64,000 nt of DNA, taken from contig JAVYQP010000005.1 in NCBI GenBank assembly GCA_038731605.1, positions 1 through 64,000 on the forward strand. The letters run 5' to 3'. This document shows, in pieces, positions 58,208 through 64,000 of this stretch (positions are counted from its first letter, which is position 1; every line of letters starts with the position of its first letter). The stretch comes from WYZ-LMO2 sp038731605. Lineage in GTDB: Archaea > Halobacteriota > Archaeoglobi > Archaeoglobales > Archaeoglobaceae. Under the pieces are notes generated by a model that saw only the letters and a program-made list of their open reading frames with translations, was not told the origin of the DNA and ran no database searches. Made by a program: the position numbers and the translations under genes.

Positions 58208-59617
58208 GTGGAATTCAATCCGTTTCAAAAAAAGTATAGGAAAGGGGAAAGGAAGGTTGCTCTCGTCTATCCAAACCGCTACGTAGGTGGAATTGCAAAT
58301 CTGGGGCTTCAAATTCTATATGCGAAGATCAACGAAGTAGCCTACTGCGAGAGGTTTTATGCGGATGTTTTCGATGGCTTGAGGAGCGTTGAAACCGGTA
58401 GCAAAATTTCTGATTTCGACGTTGCGCTTTTCAGCCTACAGTATGAGACGGATTACTTTAAAGCGATCGAAATTCTGAGAAAGAGTGGGTTCCAGGGGAT
58501 CAAAATCGCAGGCGGTCCTTGTGTGATGGAAAATCCAAAGCCCCTTCTCAGGTTTTTCGATGCCTTTTTCATAGGCGAAGCGGACGAGAAGATCGAGGAG
58601 ATCGTTCTTGCAAAAGACGTCGAGGAGCTCTCGGAGATCGAGGGCATATACACGGGAAAGGAGGAGAGCGTGAAGAGGGTTTATTGCAGACTCGACAAGC
58701 ACATCGAGGACGAAATAATAGGCGATGGCGCTTATGGGAGAGCTTTTATCCTTGAGATTGGGAGGGGTTGCGTTAGAAGGTGCAGTTTCTGCCTTGTCCG
58801 CCAAATCTACGCTCCGCCGAGATGGAGAAAGTTCGAGGATTTGCCAAAGGTAAAGGGGGTTAAAAAAGTGGCGATTGTTGCACCTTCGCCAACAGATCAT
58901 CCAGAGTTCAAGGAAATCGTTCATAGGCTCTGCGAACTCGGGTTTGAAGTTTCACCTTCTTCGATAAGAGCCGATGCGGTTGACGAAGAGCTCGTTGAAA
59001 TTTTAAAACTTGCAAAAGTAAGAACTCTAACCCTCGCACCCGAGACTGCGTCACCAGAGCTTTCGGAGTTCCTAAGGAAAGAGATAAGCGGGGAAGATTT
59101 GAGAAACGCAGTAGAGCTTAGCGCTGGAAGCTTTGAAAAACTCAAACTCTACTACATGATCGGGATCCCCGGAGAAAGCGTTGAAGATGTGATGAGAATT
59201 GTCGAAGATGCGATCTCTTTCAAGAGGAGGTTTCCGAGGGTCGAGATCTCTGTGAATCCACTCGTTCCGAAGCCCCACACACCACTGCAGTGGCTTGGGT
59301 TCGCAGACCTCAACGAGCTCGAGGCTAAGATCTCGATACTTGAAAAGGAGAGCAAAAAGCACGGTATTGAGTTCTCCGCACCAAATCTCAAGGAGTTCGT
59401 AATTCAAACTATTCTCGCCCGGGGGGATGAAGAGGTTTCAGACCTCCTGCTTGGGAGGAACTACAAGGACTTTCTCGAGTTCCTAAAGCCCCTGAGCCTT
59501 GAAAGCCCACTGCCATGGGATTTTATAAATCATGGATATAAAAAATCCAAACTTCAGCAGGAATTCGCAAAGTTGATGGAGAGATTAGACAAATCTTATA
59601 AACCGTCCGAAGTATAA
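58208..59617 (+). CDS. B12-binding-domain-type radical SAM protein
   Basis: A 469-residue enzyme with an N-terminal cobalamin-binding-like domain (VALVYPNRYVGGIANLGLQ, FFIGEADEKIEEIV) but without the conserved DxHxxG, so cobalamin may not be bound. The radical SAM domain has Cys188, Cys192 and Cys195 (GCVRRCSFCLVRQIY), then LTLAPETASPELSEFLRKEI and YYMIGIPGESVEDV. It belongs to the family with archaeal uncharacterised members (YgiQ/TIGR03960-like). It starts with GTG. Confidence 0.85.
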   Translation: MEFNPFQKKYRKGERKVALVYPNRYVGGIANLGLQILYAKINEVAYCERFYADVFDGLRSVETGSKISDFDVALFSLQYETDYFKAIEILRKSGFQGIKIAGGPCVMENPKPLLRFFDAFFIGEADEKIEEIVLAKDVEELSEIEGIYTGKEESVKRVYCRLDKHIEDEIIGDGAYGRAFILEIGRGCVRRCSFCLVRQIYAPPRWRKFEDLPKVKGVKKVAIVAPSPTDHPEFKEIVHRLCELGFEVSPSSIRADAVDEELVEILKLAKVRTLTLAPETASPELSEFLRKEISGEDLRNAVELSAGSFEKLKLYYMIGIPGESVEDVMRIVEDAISFKRRFPRVEISVNPLVPKPHTPLQWLGFADLNELEAKISILEKESKKHGIEFSAPNLKEFVIQTILARGDEEVSDLLLGRNYKDFLEFLKPLSLESPLPWDFINHGYKKSKLQQEFAKLMERLDKSYKPSEV

Positions 59618-59627
59618 GCTCCCTTAA

Positions 59628-59701
59628 GGGCCGGTAGCTTAGCCAGGTAGAGCGCGGGACTCTTAATCCCGCAGTCGTGGGTTCAAATCCCTCCCGGCCC
59701 G
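59628..59701 (+). tRNA. tRNA-Lys, anticodon CTT
   Basis: A 74-base cloverleaf. Acceptor arms GGGCCGG and CCGGCCC pair fully; the D arm contains AGCTTAGCCAGGTAGAGC; the anticodon stem CGGGA/TCCCG encloses loop CTCTTAA, anticodon CTT at 59662-59664, which reads AAG lysine; the T arm reads GTGGGTTCAAATCCCTC. Discriminator G at 59701. The CCA end is not encoded and there is no intron. A T-run directly follows. Confidence 0.97.
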
Positions 59702-60063
59702 TTTTTCGGAAATCGGGCTTTTTGGATTGTTTCTTTTTAACTCGGAAGCAGTTTTGGCTTTCTTTTCTTTGAGGTTTTGCCATTTTTGGATTTTTTCATG
59801 ATTCTTTATATATTTTTGTGAATTGTGTATATTTATGCGGACAACTACAAAACAAGGCTTAGTCCACAATGAACGTCTGGTTTGAACTCGGGTCTCAGCA
59901 TAGCTTGATCCAAAACTCCGCAAACTCAAGGGAGTTGAGTTCAAGATCTCGAATAACTGAAGTGGATTTCCCAATGCTCAACGCCCTTCATACTCATCCA
60001 ATCTCAAAATTGGTGTAGAGATAAAAACAGAAGGGTTAAATAGTCTGAAGAGCACCGCAAACC
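59702..60063. other. Intergenic region after tRNA-Lys
   Basis: No gene is supported. T-rich bases directly after the tRNA (59702-59706 and 59729-59738) may serve as its terminator. An AT-rich core near 59800-59840 has TATA-like sequence, and aactc-aagg-gagtt near 59927-59940 can form a small hairpin. The mtd TATA box lies at about 60028-60037. Confidence 0.4.
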
Positions 60064-60888
60064 ATGAGCAAGGTAAAGGTTGGTGTTTTGAAGATGGGTG
60101 CTATCGGCACCGCAGTTATTCTCGAATACCTTCTCGACGAGAGGGCTGATAGGGAGGACATCGAAGTTCGTGTTGTGACGAGTGGAGCGAAAATGCAACC
60201 CGAGGAAGCGGTGGTTGCGGAGAAGCTGAAGGAGTTCAATCCCGATCTTATAATCGTCGCCTCGCCAAACGCAGCGCTTCCAGGACCAAAGGCTGCGAGA
60301 GAGGCGTTTGCTGGGAAACCAGTGATCGTGATCAGCGACGCTCCCGCAAAGAAGGCGAAGGACGAGCTGAAGGAAAAAGGCTTCGGCTACATATTCCTGA
60401 ACGCAGACTCGATGATTGGCGCTCGCAGAGAATTCTTGGATCCAACGGAGATGACTTTGTTCAACGCAGATGTTTTGAAAGTCCTCGCAGCAACCGGAGC
60501 CTTGAGAGTTGTTCAAGAAGCGATTGACAAGGTTATCGAAGACATAAAGGCTGGGAAGAAGCCCGAGTTACCGCAGATAGTTGTGACCGCAGAAAAAGCG
60601 GTAGAGGCTGCGAAGTTCTCAAACCCATATGCGAAAGCAAAGGCAATGGCGGCGTATTTCATCGCAGAGAAGGTTGCAGATATAAACGTCCGTGGCTGTT
60701 TCGTAGAAAAGGACTACAACGTCTACGTTCCGCTCGTCGCCTCTGCGCATGAGATGATGAGAATCGCTGCGATGCTCGCAGATGAGGCGAGAGAGATCGA
60801 GAAATACGGAGACAAAGTCTTTAGGAACCCGCACTCGAGAGATGGGAAGATTCTATCGAAGACCGAGCTCATAAGCAAGCCTCAATAA
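60064..60888 (+). CDS. mtd: F420-dependent methylene-tetrahydromethanopterin dehydrogenase
   Basis: Interconverts methylene- and methenyl-tetrahydromethanopterin with coenzyme F420, a central C1-carrier step (reductive or oxidative acetyl-CoA pathway). The 274-residue length and motifs are those of Mtd: VKVGVLKMGAIGTAVILEYL, RVVTSGAKMQPEEAV, IIVASPNAALPGPKAAREA, VIVISDAPAKKAKDELKEKG and YFIAEKVADINVRGCFVEKD. A TATA box is centred about 32 bases upstream. It fits an archaeon with the tetrahydromethanopterin pathway; other genes of that path are not in the window. Confidence 0.96.
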   Translation: MSKVKVGVLKMGAIGTAVILEYLLDERADREDIEVRVVTSGAKMQPEEAVVAEKLKEFNPDLIIVASPNAALPGPKAAREAFAGKPVIVISDAPAKKAKDELKEKGFGYIFLNADSMIGARREFLDPTEMTLFNADVLKVLAATGALRVVQEAIDKVIEDIKAGKKPELPQIVVTAEKAVEAAKFSNPYAKAKAMAAYFIAEKVADINVRGCFVEKDYNVYVPLVASAHEMMRIAAMLADEAREIEKYGDKVFRNPHSRDGKILSKTELISKPQ

Positions 60889-60898
60889 CCTTTTTTTC

Positions 60899-61423
60899 AT
60901 GGAAGTTGAAGCCAAGTTTCGACTGAAGGAAGGGGTTCTCGAGAAAATCGAGAGAGTTGCGAAGTTCGTTGAAGAAAAGGAGGAGTTCGATCTATACTTC
61001 AATCACCCATGCAGGGATTTTGCAAAAACCGACGAAGCGCTAAGGCTTCGCATCGAAAAGCGTGTGAAGATGACCTACAAGGGTCCAAAGGTCGACAGCG
61101 AAACGAAGACACGAGAGGAGATCAACGTTTCGGTCGACAACTTCGAGAACGCAGTCAAACTCCTCGAGTCTCTCGGGTTTAAGAAGTTCAGAACGGTTAA
61201 AAAAACCCGAAAAATCTTTTCCATCGAGAACGCGATCGTTTGTGTCGATCACGTAGAGGGACTTGGGGACTTCATCGAGATCGAAGTCGGGAGCTTGGCT
61301 GAGAAGGAGAAGATCTTTCAGATCGCCGAAAGCCTTGGTTATTCTCGGGAGGAGAGCATACGAACCTCTTATCTCGAGCTGATCTTAGAAAAAATTAAAT
61401 CGGGAAGTATAGAGCGTTGGTAG
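60899..61423 (+). CDS. CYTH-domain protein (CyaB/ThTPase type)
   Basis: A 174-residue member of the CYTH phosphohydrolase/cyclase fold, which acts on triphosphates through a metal-bound beta tunnel. The N-terminal ExExK signature is present as MEVEAKFRLKEG, followed by alternating charged strands (DEALRLRIEKRVKMTYKGP, REEINVSVDNFENAVKLLES, DFIEIEVGSLAEKEKI). Archaeal members are called class IV adenylate cyclases, though the true substrate is not established. Convergent overlap of 29 bases with the ferredoxin gene. Confidence 0.9.
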   Translation: MEVEAKFRLKEGVLEKIERVAKFVEEKEEFDLYFNHPCRDFAKTDEALRLRIEKRVKMTYKGPKVDSETKTREEINVSVDNFENAVKLLESLGFKKFRTVKKTRKIFSIENAIVCVDHVEGLGDFIEIEVGSLAEKEKIFQIAESLGYSREESIRTSYLELILEKIKSGSIERW

Positions 61424-61778
61424 GGCAAACTTTAACGCAAGCTCCGCAGTGGATGCATTTTTCAGTTCTGAGCTCTATTTTTGAGTCTCCGTTGATGTAA
61501 AAGACCTCTGTTGGACAAATGCTCACGCAGAGACCGCAGTGAACGCAGTCGTCGTTCCTCGCAATCGTCTTTGTTATCTCGTGCAACTCAACTCCCATCT
61601 CCGCAATCGCTTTTTCGACTTCCTTCGCTTTCTCATCTGGGACTTCAACGATTATCTCTCCCCTTCTTGCTCCAACGTCCGCTTTCAGTATGTTTATCAA
61701 AGCTCCTGTCTTTATTGCTGTCAGGGATATTATTGGCTCCCTAACCGTTTTCGCATCAAAGCGCAGAAGGAGAAGCAT
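61395..61778 (-). CDS. NIL-domain ferredoxin (HcyF-like)
   Basis: A 127-residue protein. The first 75 residues form a NIL domain (LRFDAKTVREPIISLTAIKT, EIIVEVPDEKAKEVEKAI), followed by two [4Fe-4S] motifs, CVHCGLCVSICP and CIHCGACVKVCP. ATG 61778 overlaps the stop of the upstream gene (TGATG); longer readings lie inside that gene. In Methanosarcina the pair DUF39-CBS protein plus NIL-ferredoxin is needed for homocysteine synthesis from aspartate semialdehyde and sulfide; this is the same arrangement. Confidence 0.88.
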   Translation of the reverse strand: MLLLLRFDAKTVREPIISLTAIKTGALINILKADVGARRGEIIVEVPDEKAKEVEKAIAEMGVELHEITKTIARNDDCVHCGLCVSICPTEVFYINGDSKIELRTEKCIHCGACVKVCPTNALYFPI

Positions 61779-63253
61779 CAGCTCACCCCCATCATCTTGC
61801 TTATCGTCTCGCTCGTCACTATGCCCAAGACTTTCCTCTTCGCATCTATTACAGGTAACGCAGAGATGTCGAACTTCTCGAGCTTCGAGATCGCTATCGC
61901 TATCGGATCGTCTGGGAACACGGTTACGACGTCTCTCGTCATCACTTCGCTCACCCTCTTTGCATGCTTTGTAACAGCTTTTGCTATGTCCCAAGATGTC
62001 ACGATTCCTTTCAGCGTCCCCTCTTCGTCGACGACTGGCAAATGGTTCACGTTGTTCTTCACGATAAGCGTTGCAGCTTCCTCTACGCTGAGGTCTTCGG
62101 AGATCGTGATCGCTTTAGTCATGAATTCTCTAACAATCCTGATCTCTTTCTGCTTCATCGGCTTAAAGACCTCGCTCCCCTTTATTCTTTCAACGGGCAT
62201 GCTGAGGAGGAACTCTCCCTTCTCGATCATTTTCTTCAGCTCTTTCATTATCTTCTCCGCAATGTAGTAGCTCGACAATGGCGAAACCCTTGCTTCTTGC
62301 CCGTTTATCTCGACTTTCCCACTCTTGAGCTCCGCATAGCTTACTTCTCTCACAACTGGTCTGCTCCTTCTCGCAACGCCAAAGTCGATGATCGTCGTCT
62401 TTATCTCGCTATCTCTAATCGCTGTCGCTTTTGCGAGGTCTGCGTCAAGGATCGGGATTGGAATTCCTATGCCGAGGAATATCGACGGCGCATAGCCCGG
62501 GAAGTAGCAAGCCTTGAGGAACTCGGGTCTCATCTCCTTCAAATTACCCTTGACCATCAGGGTTCCGAAAGGCGGGGAATGTTGCGTCCCCTCGCCAATC
62601 ACGTAGCCCTTCGCCCCACAGAGGAAGATCCTCGTCCCGACTCCTATGGTTCTAAACTCTGGGTCGTTGTTCATCGGCGAGATCTCGCCTGTGCCTGCGT
62701 AGGTTACGTTTCCATAGTGCGGTAGCAGTGTCCCCATGTATGTCCTGAGCACTTTGTCCGAGGAGTTCGTTGCTGCTCGATAGCGCTGATATGCGTTCCT
62801 CGGATTGATCATCACCGCTTGATTCACGTCTTCAAGCGAGATCGTGGTCTCTATTTCTTTCCTTGGGTAGCAATCCGTCCCAAACCCAATTGCTCTGAGC
62901 TCAACTTCTTTTCCAGAAACGAGCTCCTCGATCACATGGGCTCCGCCGTAGAATTCCCTCGTCTCCGAGGGCTTGGTTGCGCCGAGGAATGCATCGACTG
63001 CTGCAAGCCCGGCGTAGGCTTCAACGTCATTTAGCCAGACTTTTTTGAACTTTATTGGTGGATCTGCATGACCAAAGTTGAAAATCGCTCCGGTGGAGCA
63101 CATCGCCCCAAAAGTTCCAGTTGTTACGACGTCCACTTCTTTCGCAGCTTTTTCCGCACCCATCTGCGAGACTATCTCCTTCATCTCCTTTGCTGTAACA
63201 ACAACGACGTCGCCTTTGCGGATCTTTGCGTTTATCTCCTCTACGGTCTTCAT
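61778..63253 (-). CDS. Homocysteine synthesis protein HcyS (DUF39 plus CBS)
   Basis: A 491-residue protein of the L-aspartate semialdehyde sulfurtransferase family. The DUF39 part (1 to about 370) has TTGTFGAMCSTGAIFNFGHA, WLNDVEAYAGLAAVDAFLGA, FGTDCYPRKEIET and CGAKGYVIGEGTQHSPPFGT; the catalytic cysteine proposed for the family is among these. Two CBS domains follow (about 375-491; FMTKAITISEDLSVEEAATL, VMTRDVVTVFPDDPIAIAIS), probably regulatory nucleotide sensors. It is co-translated with the NIL ferredoxin. Confidence 0.9.
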   Translation of the reverse strand: MKTVEEINAKIRKGDVVVVTAKEMKEIVSQMGAEKAAKEVDVVTTGTFGAMCSTGAIFNFGHADPPIKFKKVWLNDVEAYAGLAAVDAFLGATKPSETREFYGGAHVIEELVSGKEVELRAIGFGTDCYPRKEIETTISLEDVNQAVMINPRNAYQRYRAATNSSDKVLRTYMGTLLPHYGNVTYAGTGEISPMNNDPEFRTIGVGTRIFLCGAKGYVIGEGTQHSPPFGTLMVKGNLKEMRPEFLKACYFPGYAPSIFLGIGIPIPILDADLAKATAIRDSEIKTTIIDFGVARRSRPVVREVSYAELKSGKVEINGQEARVSPLSSYYIAEKIMKELKKMIEKGEFLLSMPVERIKGSEVFKPMKQKEIRIVREFMTKAITISEDLSVEEAATLIVKNNVNHLPVVDEEGTLKGIVTSWDIAKAVTKHAKRVSEVMTRDVVTVFPDDPIAIAISKLEKFDISALPVIDAKRKVLGIVTSETISKMMGVS

Positions 63254-63273
63254 AGCCCATGAAGCTCAGCTGA

Positions 63274-63283
63274 GTATATAAAT
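63274..63283 (-). promoter_or_regulatory. TATA box of the hcyS-hcyF operon
   Basis: Minus-strand atttatatac, centred 25 bases before ATG 63253, a textbook archaeal box, with the mRNA start at or near the start codon. Confidence 0.6.
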
Positions 63284-63379
63284 CTTTGGAAAGTTTAACA
63301 TTGTGAATATTCCATATGTTCATACACTGAAACGTGCTTGGATTTTGGAAAATAAGCAGAAATGAGCAAATCTTGAAGC

Positions 63380-64000
63380 TCAATACTCGGGATCGAAGCA
63401 AATCGAGTAGAAGACTTTCGCATCCTCGACCATGTTGTCGATCACGCAATACTCGTTTGGTTTATGCGCAGTTCCATCTGCGGTGCACCAGGCTACGGTT
63501 TCCTTAAACCCAGCGTTTCTCAGGAAAGAGGCGCACGTGTTTCCCCCTATTCCTATGAACCTTGTCTTTACTCTCCGGAGCTTTTCTATCGTTTTTGAAA
63601 GCCTTGTTGCGATCTCGGAGTTCTCTGGAGTCTTAGGAGAACTGAAAGCCTGCAAAACGTTGACGTTTATTTTCTCGTTGTCTCTGATCTCGTGAAATCT
63701 CCTCACGTTTTCGATGAACTCCAGAACCTCTTCGAGTCTATAGTCTGGGATTATCCTGCAGTCCATGTAGCTCACATCAATTCCGGGGATCGTGTTTATG
63801 TTGTCCACGTTTTTCTCCCTTTTCGTCGGCTCAAAAGTTGAGTGAGGCGGGTTGAAGAGGTCGTTCTTGGCGTTGAACTTCGTGTGCAACTTCTCGTCGA
63901 GATCGAGGATGAACTTCATCGCCCTTCGTGATGCGTTCATCTGTGGCAAACTTGCGTGCGATTGCTTCCCGTAGACTTCGAACTTAAGCCAGAGGATGCT
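63380..64000 (-). CDS. M20-family peptidase/deacylase, cut by the window edge
   Basis: The frame is open to the right end of the window. Visible: the dimerisation domain (GKQSHASLPQMNASRRAMKF, with the zinc-family SHASLP motif), NTIPGIDVSYMDCRIIPDYR, TRFIGIGGNTCASFLRNAGF and CTADGTAHKPNEYCVIDN, whose His completes the site. This is the ArgE/DapE/CPG2 family, zinc-dependent amide hydrolases that remove acyl groups from amino acids or cut small peptides. The N-terminal metal half is outside the window, so exact type is open. The ATG at 63940 is internal. Confidence 0.85.
   Translation of the reverse strand, partial: SILWLKFEVYGKQSHASLPQMNASRRAMKFILDLDEKLHTKFNAKNDLFNPPHSTFEPTKREKNVDNINTIPGIDVSYMDCRIIPDYRLEEVLEFIENVRRFHEIRDNEKINVNVLQAFSSPKTPENSEIATRLSKTIEKLRRVKTRFIGIGGNTCASFLRNAGFKETVAWCTADGTAHKPNEYCVIDNMVEDAKVFYSICFDPEY

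Noticed and set aside
59523..59783. Minus-strand frame with GREGFEPTTAG
   Set aside because: Another antisense tRNA artefact across the same tRNA-Lys.
59663..59974. Minus-strand reading frame ending in AGRDLNPRLRD
   Set aside because: Its end is the antisense of tRNA-Lys; this peptide is a well-known artefact of tRNA genes read backwards. The rest has no family.

Overview
The window is archaeal chromosome, most likely Archaeoglobales and closest in style to iron-reducing Ferroglobus or Geoglobus. The evidence is a euryarchaeal gene set (SMC/ScpA, aIF1A, Trm5, Taw1, TiaS, pyruvoyl arginine decarboxylase, deoxyhypusine synthase), an F420-dependent methylene-H4MPT dehydrogenase, an exported eight-haem cytochrome lipoprotein, and TATA boxes centred about 25 bases before many start codons. 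No rRNA, CRISPR array or intact insertion sequence was seen. The species is inferred, not proven.

Layout. 1-4719: a minus-strand operon of a coiled-coil protein, smc, scpA and an unrecognised gene that runs off the left edge. 4720-5321: a gene-free stretch with remnants. 5322-7133: a small coiled-coil protein, a frameshifted NifX/NifB-like gene and an octahaem cytochrome. 7142-7806: aIF1A with a probable non-AUG start, and a small membrane protein. 7959-16875: surface proteins (PQQ propeller plus DUF4430; DUF4430-PKD-alpha/alpha toroid with a PGF-type tail; a COG1361 protein), an HmdB-like radical SAM enzyme and a 14-TM exporter. 16872-17826: a Cas4-like nuclease broken by two frameshifts. 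17981-25899: peroxiredoxin, an Lrp regulator, AroA, and a tRNA-modification and cofactor group (Trm5, ThiE, Taw1, translin, TiaS). 25965-34427: a 2076-residue surface protein, a small membrane protein and an exported Lon-like protease. 34406-37627: DUF92, a degenerate cis-prenyltransferase, a PUA protein, a beta-helix protein and a HisA-like protein. 37635-43450: a six-gene pilin-like operon with a von Willebrand A protein. 43767-51596: cobalamin synthesis (cbiL-F-G-HC-D-E-X) divergent from cobalt import (cbiM-N-Q-OT), with two gene fusions. 51585-64000: deoxyhypusine synthase with arginine decarboxylase, prenyl synthase, PHP, DUF211, TatC, MBL hydrolase, two radical SAM or zinc-ribbon neighbours, tRNA-Lys(CTT), Mtd, a CYTH protein, the HcyS/HcyF pair and an M20 peptidase.

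How the genes fit together. The corrin genes make most of the ring from sirohydrochlorin and cobalt, and two surface proteins carry the DUF4430 fold known from transcobalamin, one together with an alpha/alpha toroid. That raises the possibility of corrinoid capture at the cell surface. Arginine decarboxylase makes agmatine, which TiaS uses directly and which also leads to the polyamine substrate of deoxyhypusine synthase. Trm5 and Taw1 are successive wyosine steps.

Points most worth checking: the CbiO-CbiT fusion, a CbiC domain with Ala where the catalytic His is expected, the transcobalamin-like surface proteins, scpA and aIF1A reading frames whose conserved N-termini have no AUG/GUG/UUG start, a catalytically degenerate NgBR-like prenyltransferase, and divergent promoters packed into 32-36 bases.
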